Below, piece after piece: positions 29,901 to 36,509 of a stretch of 64,000 bases of DNA. Position 1 is the stretch's first letter; each line of letters opens with the position of its first letter. The stretch covers positions 2,294,001 through 2,358,000 of the forward strand of contig NZ_CP157940.1 in the NCBI RefSeq assembly GCF_040207125.1, written 5' to 3'. A program made the position numbers and the translations under genes. Below the pieces are notes generated by a model. It was not told the DNA's origin. It saw nothing but the letters and a program-made list of their open reading frames with translations, and ran no database searches. Source of the stretch: Lacrimispora sp. BS-2. Lineage in GTDB: Bacteria; Bacillota; Clostridia; Lachnospirales; Lachnospiraceae.

Positions 29901-31116
29901 GGAATCCTCCCTTATTTAGGTTCAGCAGAATGGAACCGCTGGAATCCGGAGCATAGCTTAACGTATCGGAAGTCATGTTCATGGCGCTTCCGCTTGGGTC
30001 GGAAAAGCTTTTATTTTCAGGATTTTTACTTTTTCCCCCGCCGCTTCCGCTTCCAATAGCATGAACGGCGACTGCACTTTGTTCGTCATGCTCTGGAAAA
30101 TAAATATGTACCCTGCTTCCTTCTACCGGCATGCAGTAAAAACTGCTGCTCTCAATGGCATAGGTAAAATACTTCAGCCCAGCCCCAGCCTCATAAACCG
30201 GATCAATATCAAAATGCACCCGGATCTGGTTTCCGTTCCGCTCTTTTACAGTTGCCGGAATGCTCATACCATAGATTCTGGGATTCTTCTCCTTTTCTCT
30301 CCTAAGCCCTTCCCGTCTGGAAAGTGAATACCAATAAACCAGTTCCCCATTTGTGGTGAAGATTTTCATTCCAGTGATCCAAGTCAGTATTTTATTAAAA
30401 GAAACTGCTTCTCCCATCTGTAGATACCGGCGTGTCTGAATATTCCACTTAGATGCCTCCTGGGACAAAACTCCCAATGGCTCCAGAATCCTTGAATAAT
30501 GAAACAGATCCTTTTCCAGGACATAGTCTTCTTTGTGAAGCTCTGTTCCATAGTTAATATCCGGGATTCCAAAATACACCTTTCCGCAGTCGGCAGAAGG
30601 CTCAACAAGAAGGCTGGTTCCAAAATGGCTGGCAAGCCTCCGCAGGAAAACCCAGTCGCTTTCCTCGTACTGCAAAAGCATTTCAGGGATCAGAGCGTTC
30701 CCTGTGATCTCATCCTTAATATCAAACCGTCCATAATCAGCAAGCACCTTTCGTGCCACCTCCATATAGGTCATGGACCCATTCAAAAAGCTTCTGCTCT
30801 TTTCCGTACGCTCCCAATCTTTCGTATAGGAATAAGCTTCCAAATACAAAAATGGCAGCCCTTTCTCCACTTTTGTATAGACAGTTTCCATCTTTCCCTG
30901 GAAAATCACCCTGCCCCCGGTACATTTGGTTTCCCGGATTATCACTGGAAGAATAGAAGCCATGTTTACAAAATCCTCCGCTTGCTCTCCATCTACCAGC
31001 AGTTTCATGGTAAGGAATGCATGGCTGTTAAGTTCCTGTGTAAGCCGGAAGGTTTCCACTTGAATCACGCCTTCCAGTGCCAGCTCAATTTCCAGTTCTT
31101 TATACTCCAATATCAT
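23956..31116 (-). CDS. VgrG-RHS fusion toxin with HNH nuclease tip
   Basis: 2386-residue giant. Residues ~1-350 are VgrG-like: a gp27-type region with LLQYEESDWVFLRRLASHFG (about 147-166), then a gp5 OB-fold (MSIPATVKERNGNQIRVHFD, SRVHIYFPEHDE). Residues ~380-450 form a short spike-like beta region (ILLNLNKGGFLSLTGKNINI). A hydrophobic pair (about 518-560, ISIATVVGLTALTV) may be a translocation or chaperone-binding segment. From ~800 to ~2200 run dozens of YD repeats (Y-D-x-x-G-R/N) ending in the RHS core RARYYNPAIGRFTQED and NLYAYCANNPVVYYDPSGY. The last 140 residues are the tip: RLEIHEVEPVKFGGSP and AHRKYVTPWW give an HNH-type site (H2340, N2356, H2365). It is probably loaded on the tube tip and kills by DNA cleavage; the SUKH gene follows. 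Confidence 0.92.
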   Translation of the reverse strand: MILEYKELEIELALEGVIQVETFRLTQELNSHAFLTMKLLVDGEQAEDFVNMASILPVIIRETKCTGGRVIFQGKMETVYTKVEKGLPFLYLEAYSYTKDWERTEKSRSFLNGSMTYMEVARKVLADYGRFDIKDEITGNALIPEMLLQYEESDWVFLRRLASHFGTSLLVEPSADCGKVYFGIPDINYGTELHKEDYVLEKDLFHYSRILEPLGVLSQEASKWNIQTRRYLQMGEAVSFNKILTWITGMKIFTTNGELVYWYSLSRREGLRREKEKNPRIYGMSIPATVKERNGNQIRVHFDIDPVYEAGAGLKYFTYAIESSSFYCMPVEGSRVHIYFPEHDEQSAVAVHAIGSGSGGGKSKNPENKSFSDPSGSAMNMTSDTLSYAPDSSGSILLNLNKGGFLSLTGKNINIKAQKGMMAGGETPVRNLMICGENKVVLQVGDGGDDVVTLEEKTDIKSGLVTHKADSCPEAVPSAAEMEAELTKNDAADREANNSALTSALVARKQQSKQKFLNGVISIATVVGLTALTVCTGGATAPLLVAAGVKATFAVADMAEGLDGYSKVNALDASRPANFLRDTVFRGNEDAYNIASMVTDIVFDVVTGKALKNVAAAGKFSKFMCPKSQVANFVIQTGGSVIFGAITEYQTTGSVNVQNMVTNMALGMFKGSAGSNLIGKTQKLLGSDSKIVNKLVGTAVGTVFGTAVDVTADAFLPGREVNLKQSFQNNLITSGLGQLFAEPVDVASGAFLITAADFALSDIREAIRIQRKYNSTNTQEGILGTGWSFPYEGKLYQDGKKLHTVLDSGYHVIFEWDGEKACNVTHGCGWFQLIKDKEGWLIKDRKEHRTYCYNSHGVLQSIADRNGQAVRFTYHGEGLEGITTALGYHLSLTMRNGRLVQMKDNMGRTMQYRYENGYLTDVIHMDQGITHYEYDEKGYLTKAVDQAKITYLENRYDGTGRMVFQTLANGDTYEAEYLDEERKVRVHSSVGDQTIVYEYGKKMEILSVLYEDGSATRYDYNEEGYRIRETDRLGYGKEWSYDKAGRIIEEGRAGWLKTSFCYDEADDLVEKTDNTGRKFLYEYDGSHNLIEAKEKAKEEGEWLTSSYIYDRKGRLLEERDALGNTTLYHYEEASGKPAVITYPDGEEVRFEYDIMGRMMAKEDDCGRMEYGYNAKNFRTMVRDGEGNESRYLYDGMGRLLAMYPPKAWKEQKGEYSYQYDFLDRLIDTIRPDGSHERQMRDGEGHILKKVHPNAYEKEIDDGEGIRYEYDSDGNQIRIRYPDGGCERFFYDANGKRIKHVLPEAYQEETDDGTGYCYEYDTAGNLAKIVAPEGNTEEEYTYDLCGNVLSHQNAMGRTVFYQYDFQNHLIQMLQPAKEEETRILYQRITFSYDENGNKKKEVRHGGYWDQEGKLVSQEGSDLCLSFAYDSRNRLIDVKDGLGAVVHYCYDARGNRVYEERQISDEVKQVISYKYDKAGRLVEQKEELSSVLAPIPGEERFAVTHYRYDENGNRIEIITPEGYHILREYDSCDRLISERSVDKANGIDRTVHIFYDKAGNITKAARQGKGKEAWEIGYSYDLKDRITHVKDCLGPVFQYEYDKNDRTRKEIQPQAGEKHERTRGYLYRYDFTGNLLEKADMAGTVLEKNEYLPDGNLSRRITADGNELNFTYGANGQETEIHTLRSREKGRALQTYTYDSRGRITGLADGNQNLTGYDVDHWGRICQIQGADGGKEGCTYDYAGNITSTTDANGGVITYRYNSQGKVCEIIDQEGNSETFRYDKEGRMILHTDRNGNQVKTAYNMDSNRVLEIGCDKEGKNRESRSWEYDTFGQLEKSAAGGFCYAYEYRPDGKLLKKTSSGRILVSCTYHEDGSLKTLTDESGKTVSYGYDWRGKLASITDEAGTTIVRYLHDPDGKLKEIVHSNGVRTSYKYDTDGNISRLATLLDSGQTLCDFRYEYDLNGNRTAKAGACLFPGEDSIKDTAIHYRYDSMNRLLEEEYDGEAICYRYDLCGNRLKKEGLAEQETYHYNKRNQLTEHTTSKDRMFFVYDLQGNLIEETGAGNRRYSYNSFNQQIKIEDRYGYVQEHRYDGEGLRAGITAREDSTHFVFYNGELLTESRSGETFRNRYILGYGVAANEVEEQSGYHAYHLDEQNSTAYITGSHGQVENAYAYDSFGNLRRESGELRNRILYTGQQYDQEMGQYYLRARYYNPAIGRFTQEDVYRGDGLNLYAYCANNPVVYYDPSGYNEKCIGEGEEQDSQKVKEGSGASRIEIIDPDAGTFKIKDWSEYPDDYVPLPDKNKEWVLLEGDEYDIARKQANEVNRNIRKGDSHYSDNRLEIHEVEPVKFGGSPIDLTNKTAIQGQAHRKYVTPWWNKIRDEAKKGLNK

Positions 31117-31392
31117 ATTTCATTGCCTCCTTTATCATGAAATAGAAGGTCATTCTCATCATTTGGCAGCTATATCACTCTTTTTCTTAAATATTTTCAG
31201 TTGTTCTTATTCCTCAACTTTATTCATTGTCTTATTTTGGTATCAGTATACTTCGAACCACCTTCACTTCACACGAACCTAATTCCATTTCCACCCACCC
31301 TGCTGCTGTGCTTGCCTATTTATAGGGCCTATTTCTGTTCTCTCATCGCGAGTAAAACATCACCCTCTCCTTTCCTTTCCACGATTCCGACT

Positions 31393-32046
31393 TTACTCAG
31401 GGAAAGTAAATGTATGATCAATAAATGTACAATTTTTCATTTTCTCTCGTTCTTTTTCTTTGTTTTTTCCTTGTGCATCTGACCAGGTATTGACCACCAC
31501 GTCAAATAACATATATTCCTGATACTCTTTGATATTCTGCTCAGTGACTTCATATTTTTTTAGAAGTTCGTATATAGTTTGTGAATCATGATAATGAGTG
31601 CCTAATTCTTCTCCCGGCTGGTAGTAAATATCAAGCGGTTCTAATGTCATGACCCTGTTTTTGTGATCATAGCTCATATACATAATAATAATCATAGTTT
31701 CATTAGCTATGTTTACATTTCCACGTATCTTTATCGTATGTCCTTTTGAAGGAAAAAATAAATCAACTTCAAAATTTTCTTTTAAATATTCTTGCTTGTA
31801 TGGAATGGAAAGTCCGCCAAAATTTTCAAAATCGTATAAATCTTCATGATTTACCCATTTTAATTCTGGCACTTTATGAAATAATTCAAACGCATTCTTT
31901 TTGGTTGCCGCCTCATAAATTTGGTCCATAACATTCATACCATTCACCCTCCATAAAAAATATTGGAATAACCCTATTATCAACAAGCTTAACAATATAA
32001 GTACAATTTTGCGCTTCGAAAAATCTCCATTTTTCTTTTTTAACAT
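31393..32046 (-). CDS. Membrane-anchored immunity protein, TipC-like
   Basis: 217-residue protein with a basic N-terminus and one membrane helix (about residues 12-32, IVLILLSLLIIGLFQYFL), followed by an extracellular domain (VMDQIYEAATKKNAFELFHK ...). This is the layout of TipC-type immunity proteins that protect Gram-positives from an extracellularly acting LXG toxin of the TelC class. It starts 11 bases after the stop of the DUF4280 effector, so it is the expected immunity partner. The similarity is judged by layout and a few residues only. The 276-base gap behind it (31117-31392) shows no further gene. Confidence 0.55.
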   Translation of the reverse strand: MLKKKNGDFSKRKIVLILLSLLIIGLFQYFLWRVNGMNVMDQIYEAATKKNAFELFHKVPELKWVNHEDLYDFENFGGLSIPYKQEYLKENFEVDLFFPSKGHTIKIRGNVNIANETMIIIMYMSYDHKNRVMTLEPLDIYYQPGEELGTHYHDSQTIYELLKKYEVTEQNIKEYQEYMLFDVVVNTWSDAQGKNKEKEREKMKNCTFIDHTFTFPE

Positions 32047-32057
32047 GCTTTCTCCCT

Positions 32058-33599
32058 TTATTTTTTGCTTAAATTTTTCAACTTTATGAGAAAATCGTAT
32101 GTTCCCTTATATGTTTCATTGTCTTTTAAATCCTCCACGTTTTTCTTACCATCATGATTTTTATCCTCTGACGTAATACGTTCAAAAACAGCTTTCTCTA
32201 TATCCTCATACGAATTATTTTCAAGAAATTCCTTTGTTCTTAATTCATCTTGATTTCCCGATGAAATATCGCCGTAATACTGTTCCATACAATCCAACAA
32301 TCCGGTATCATCAGCCGTCCTATATGCAATGTTATCCGCATCTAAGTCTGCGATATAATCATCCATTCCAAAAGAAATTTTATTATTATCCCCAGTGTAT
32401 ACTGCATCCCCAAGCCAACCAGTTACATCCTTGCGTTCCTCCGCATTCTTCCAGGAAAGAGACTTTGCTCCCATATTGTTCCATTTATTATCCACTTTAT
32501 GGCGATTGTCATTTAAGTTTGCAGCGATTGTATACATCATATGGGAATAATCACCTTTTCCTCCAAAGTTTTGATAAAGTTCTTTATAATAATCTAAATA
32601 TTCCTGGTCAGAGAACGTTTTTCCAGTAGCATTCTCCATATTGCTTTTCCATGTATTGAAATCATCTGTCTTTTTTTTATGTTTTTGCTCTAATGCATCA
32701 TAGCTGTATTTCAAAGGATCACTGCTCATAAAGTGCTGCAGGCGGACCATCTGTCTTAAATATTGATAATCTTCTTTTTTTATTTCTAAACTTTCAATAA
32801 AAAACTTTTCTTCCTTATCATATTCGTATGCCCACCCTGCTCCTTTCCTCCAGGCATGAGTTTCTATTTTAAGAAATAATACATTAACTGTCTTATTATT
32901 ATAATCACCAAGCTGACTAATCGCTCTTGCAAACAGCCAGTTCCGTTCCATTTGAGACAATTCTTTGTATTTCTCCTGAATTTTATCATAAACCGCTTCC
33001 ATGGTTTTAGAAGATTTCTCATCAAATCCAAATTGTCCCTGCATAAAATTAGCATTGCCCATTGCCGGATTATCCTGAGGCGTGGTCGATGTCCCGCTTC
33101 CTGCCTCAGGCTGTCCCGGATCAACGATTTCAATCTCTCCCCCATATATGCAATGCAGCTTGGCTCCGCCCATCAAAGGACGTTTCTCTTCCGTCTCCAC
33201 CCCGTCCTTACCATAGTCCCATTCCGAAGCTATAATACGGAGCGTACATTCTCCCAATACCTGAGGAACTCCTTCTTCCGCGGATGCAGCCTCTTCCTTC
33301 TTTTTCTTCCCACTAGTGAAAGCCCCCATCACTTTATCCAGAAAAGTATTCGGGCAGGCTTCCTCTACATCCTTACGCACCTTTTCCGCCGCCTCCTGTG
33401 TTTTTGGATTTTCCATGCTGTAGCATCCTCCAAAGCAGATCACATGATTATTTGCCTTACAGTCCTCCACGGTCATCTGAGCCTGCTCTTTTAAGAAAAC
33501 TCCGTGTGTTTTTTGAAGAACAATCTGGCTTGGTCTCATTCCCATACTACAGGTCGTACATGCTCCATGGACAACAAACGTATCCTTTAACTCCGCCAT
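32058..33599 (-). CDS. DUF4280 PAAR-like tip protein with C-terminal toxin
   Basis: 513 residues in three parts. Residues ~1-160 are a DUF4280/PAAR-like spike tip (FVVHGACTTCSMGMRPSQIV, HVICFGGCYSMENP, and later MGGAKLHCIYGGEIEI), expected to sharpen a VgrG. Residues ~160-185 are a linker. The C-terminal ~330 residues are a helical domain with GDYSHMMYTIAANLNDNRHK and an aspartate-rich stretch GMDDYIADLDADNIAYR (413-423 core). The Asp-rich motif and the TipC-like neighbour suggest a TelC-like toxin, a class reported to degrade lipid II from outside the cell. That assignment is from memory of the family. An EF-hand-like DKNHDGKKNVEDL loop is near the end. Confidence 0.7.
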   Translation of the reverse strand: MAELKDTFVVHGACTTCSMGMRPSQIVLQKTHGVFLKEQAQMTVEDCKANNHVICFGGCYSMENPKTQEAAEKVRKDVEEACPNTFLDKVMGAFTSGKKKKEEAASAEEGVPQVLGECTLRIIASEWDYGKDGVETEEKRPLMGGAKLHCIYGGEIEIVDPGQPEAGSGTSTTPQDNPAMGNANFMQGQFGFDEKSSKTMEAVYDKIQEKYKELSQMERNWLFARAISQLGDYNNKTVNVLFLKIETHAWRKGAGWAYEYDKEEKFFIESLEIKKEDYQYLRQMVRLQHFMSSDPLKYSYDALEQKHKKKTDDFNTWKSNMENATGKTFSDQEYLDYYKELYQNFGGKGDYSHMMYTIAANLNDNRHKVDNKWNNMGAKSLSWKNAEERKDVTGWLGDAVYTGDNNKISFGMDDYIADLDADNIAYRTADDTGLLDCMEQYYGDISSGNQDELRTKEFLENNSYEDIEKAVFERITSEDKNHDGKKNVEDLKDNETYKGTYDFLIKLKNLSKK

Positions 33600-34117
33600 T
33601 CTACTTGAACCTCCTTCCAGATAATTCCGATCACATCCCTGCGCAGCAGGCTCTCCACAACCTCCAAACTTACATAAGGATTAGAAAATCGTTTATCATT
33701 TAACAGAAACACCTTATGTTCCCCGATCTTTTTCGAATCCAAAACCAGCTTTTTTATGCTTCCATTAGAGTAAAACTCCGTCTGACCGGAAAACATGTCC
33801 ATGCGGTCTAACAGAAGATGATGGTAAACCATAATTGTTTCCCGTTCTTTACTTGCAATGGTCACTGTCTTGAACACCATCTCATCCTCATACATATCAA
33901 GTACCTTTTTCACCTTATCTGAAACTAAATACACCGGACTCTGTATGAAATCAGGTAACCCTTCCCCGCAGTCTGGTGTCAGGTACATCATATTGGAATC
34001 GTCGATTTCCGCTGCATCTTCTTTATAGAAGATATGTCTGGGACCGCAGATATCAAAATCCCGGAATTGGATCATATCCTGCAGGGTTTTATCCTGCTCC
34101 ATGGTAAAAAACCTCAT
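33587..34117 (-). CDS. DUF1629/Imm43-like protein, adaptor or immunity
   Basis: 176-residue soluble protein (MRFFTMEQDKTLQDMIQFRD ...). The second half, with YLVSDKVKKVLDMYEDE, then KLVLDSKKIGEHKVFLL and SLEVVESLLRRDVIGIIW, follows the pattern of the DUF1629 (Imm11/Imm43) family: a strand, a serine-containing lid and a final 'x-G-I-x-W' strand. It overlaps the pentapeptide gene by four bases and the PAAR effector gene by 13, so all three are coupled. Because it is encoded before the effector, a loading-adaptor role is as likely as immunity. Confidence 0.5.
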   Translation of the reverse strand: MRFFTMEQDKTLQDMIQFRDFDICGPRHIFYKEDAAEIDDSNMMYLTPDCGEGLPDFIQSPVYLVSDKVKKVLDMYEDEMVFKTVTIASKERETIMVYHHLLLDRMDMFSGQTEFYSNGSIKKLVLDSKKIGEHKVFLLNDKRFSNPYVSLEVVESLLRRDVIGIIWKEVQVEWRS

Positions 34118-35079
34118 TCCTCAGCCCTCCTGTCGATCAAAATGGTTTGAAGCTGCTCCGGATCCAGGTGAAGAAAAGGTACATCCTTCTCCATAAAGAT
34201 GGAATACTCCAGGTCTGCTCCTTTAAAATCATTATCCTCCCACCGGCAGTTCACGAAATCAGCCTGGCGGATCACTGCATTCTGAAAGCTGCACCCCTTT
34301 ATGGTACAGTTTTTAAATTGTGCCCCGGACAATACGGCTTCCTCAAAGCATAGATTGGTTAAGGAGCAATTTTCAAACTGGCTGAAAAGAAACGCCTTTC
34401 CCCTGCAGTCTGAATCCTTTAAATCAGCTTCATACCAGAACTTGGAAACCATAGCCCCTTCCTGTTCCTCTGTCAGGTGCAAAGCTCTGTCCCAATCTTT
34501 CTGGTCCTTCTTCTCCCGGTCCACATTGGCGATGAGTTCATTGGCATCCCGGTATTCCCCCCAGTAGATTCCCCAGGTATCAAGCTTGGGAATATCTGCA
34601 AAATCCCTGTTCTCTTCTATGTCCCGGAATAGAAACCGAAGTTGTCCTGCCAATATCTGATTCCATTCCATAAGAATCTCCTGCAGAAAATTGGATATGT
34701 CGTACTTGTTGATCTTTCCCATATATTTTCTTCGGTCCAGATCCAACCGTTCTTTTATCTCATCCATCATGGTAAAGAGAAACCCGATGGAACATGTCAC
34801 CTCTGCTGGTTCTGTGTCCAAATACCACCTGGCATCCAATGCCTGGACCAGAACATTATAATCTCCGTTCAATGCATCAATCCGAAGAAGGGAAAAATAG
34901 AAAAACATGATTTTTTCTTTCCCTTCAGCCTTTTCCCGAAGAGTGGAGAATGCCTGCTGGATTACCTTTGACAATTCCAAGGCCTTATCCTGTATTTCCA
35001 GAAAGAACTGTCCTTTTTTCTCTTCCAGATATTCCCGTTCTTCTTCTCTGAATCGTTCTAATGCTTCCTGTCTTGTCAT
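34114..35079 (-). CDS. Pentapeptide-repeat protein, spike-loading adaptor candidate
   Basis: 321 residues. The N-terminal ~200 are helical without a recognisable family. Residues ~215-295 form pentapeptide repeats (A/C-x-F/L-x-x: CRGKAFLFSQFENCSLTNLC, then AVLSGAQFKNCTIKGCSFQN), predicted as a right-handed beta-helix. It sits between the VgrG genes and the PAAR effector. In Gram-negative T6SS loci pentapeptide proteins often accompany DUF2169 adaptors that mount PAAR effectors on VgrG, and the same role is inferred here. Confidence 0.7.
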   Translation of the reverse strand: MTRQEALERFREEEREYLEEKKGQFFLEIQDKALELSKVIQQAFSTLREKAEGKEKIMFFYFSLLRIDALNGDYNVLVQALDARWYLDTEPAEVTCSIGFLFTMMDEIKERLDLDRRKYMGKINKYDISNFLQEILMEWNQILAGQLRFLFRDIEENRDFADIPKLDTWGIYWGEYRDANELIANVDREKKDQKDWDRALHLTEEQEGAMVSKFWYEADLKDSDCRGKAFLFSQFENCSLTNLCFEEAVLSGAQFKNCTIKGCSFQNAVIRQADFVNCRWEDNDFKGADLEYSIFMEKDVPFLHLDPEQLQTILIDRRAEE

Positions 35080-35088
35080 GCGGACCTC

Positions 35089-36498
35089 CTAATTCACTTT
35101 TACTTCAGTTCCCTGGATATACAGATTTCCATCAGCAGGCATATTAACGGTACCTCCTTTTACGCAGGATATAACCGCCGCCTCAATCGCCTGAAGAGAA
35201 ACAGCCTCCTCCGCTTCAATTTTTAAATCTTCTTCAGCAGCAATATTGATTGTACCCATGGCACTTAAGGAAATGTCACCTCCATTACTGATCTTCACAC
35301 TGGCTGCCCCTCCGCTGCATGCAAGAGTAATCCCATCTTCCGCCAGCTTCATTTCCTGCCCGTAAGGATTGCTTAAATATTTTGTGGAGGGACTTCCCAT
35401 CCGGTCGGGTACTCCCCCGTTCTTTCCGTCATATGAACTTACAGCACTGACTCCTATGACATCTTTTGTATATTTAGAAGGAAAATAGACCCGGACATTA
35501 TCCCCTTTCTCCGGCATATAATACCAGCCGCTCCCGTCCGGGGATTCGGACAGGGTGGAGAACGGGAACCAGTACACATCTTTACCCCCGGCTGCATGAT
35601 CTATATCCAGATGAATCTTGATCTTACTTCCTGCTATTTCAAGAACGGTTCCACAAAGAGCGGTTCCGATTAAATGCATGGGATACTCAGCTTTAGCCAG
35701 TATTCCTTCTTTCTTCTGCATTTCCATGCGGCAGTGAAGCAGCCCCCGTTCCAATTCATAAGACAAACGGCGGAGAACAAATTGCCTGCCTTCATCCGCT
35801 ACCTGTTCAAAGAGTTCCGGTACATGCCCGGTTTCGATTTTCATGATAAGAAAGTCATTATCATTGACCGATGCACCCTGCATAAGCCAATAGCTGTACT
35901 CTCCCATTTCTTTTTGGAACCCTGTCTTTTTGTAATTCCACTCCCCTGATGGTATATCCGGAACTCCTCCGTACAACTTAATGGATTCTTCACCAGGACG
36001 GCACGCTAAAACCGCATTTAGCATAGAGAGCATGCGCTTTAGAAATTCCCAGTCCGTTTCCTTATACTGAACTGCAATTTCTCCTAAAGGCCTGTCCGGT
36101 ATGGACAGCTTAATATCGCTTCCCGGGTATTCGGACAGGATGGCCTGAAACAGACTGCCGTAAGTCATGGTCACATCCTGAAAAGACCGGGACTTCTTTT
36201 TTTGGTCCATCAATATGCTTCTGCTTTTGGCCTCCGCCGATATTTTCACCGTGTCCCCCTCTCCTTCTACACTGACCTTAGTCAGTATTCCGGAAAATAT
36301 GGGTTTTCCTTCTCCTACATATACAGATATTGAGTCATTCTCCGAAAAACCAAATAATGTCTCTTCTCCATTTTCTGCTGCCAGATAACCGCAAAGCTTC
36401 AGGCTTCCATGATCACCTGGTAAGCAGTCTATTTTAAGTTCTGTCAGATTTTCTACCGGAATTCCTTTTATTATGATCTGTTCCAAGCCATATGCCAT
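35089..36498 (-). CDS. VgrG-like spike protein (copy 1)
   Basis: 469-residue VgrG-type spike. A gp27-like region holds GEIAVQYKETDWEFLKRMLS (about 155-175). A gp5-like OB fold follows (GTALCGTVLEIAGSKIKIHL, then WYYMPEKGDNVRVYFPSKYT), and then a C-terminal beta-helix spike (EMKLAEDGITLACSGGAASV, INIAAEEDLKIEAEEAVSLQ). It is a paralogue of the next gene and of the N-terminus of the RHS protein. No toxin extension; it ends right after the spike, consistent with carrying a separate PAAR tip. AGGAGG-like site before the start. Confidence 0.85.
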   Translation of the reverse strand: MAYGLEQIIIKGIPVENLTELKIDCLPGDHGSLKLCGYLAAENGEETLFGFSENDSISVYVGEGKPIFSGILTKVSVEGEGDTVKISAEAKSRSILMDQKKKSRSFQDVTMTYGSLFQAILSEYPGSDIKLSIPDRPLGEIAVQYKETDWEFLKRMLSMLNAVLACRPGEESIKLYGGVPDIPSGEWNYKKTGFQKEMGEYSYWLMQGASVNDNDFLIMKIETGHVPELFEQVADEGRQFVLRRLSYELERGLLHCRMEMQKKEGILAKAEYPMHLIGTALCGTVLEIAGSKIKIHLDIDHAAGGKDVYWFPFSTLSESPDGSGWYYMPEKGDNVRVYFPSKYTKDVIGVSAVSSYDGKNGGVPDRMGSPSTKYLSNPYGQEMKLAEDGITLACSGGAASVKISNGGDISLSAMGTINIAAEEDLKIEAEEAVSLQAIEAAVISCVKGGTVNMPADGNLYIQGTEVKVN

Positions 36499-36509
36499 AA
36501 AACCGCCTC

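Noticed and set aside
24337..30635. Many open frames on the plus strand opposite the RHS gene
   Set aside because: They mirror the repetitive YD codons of the RHS gene and have no ribosome sites or recognisable domains.
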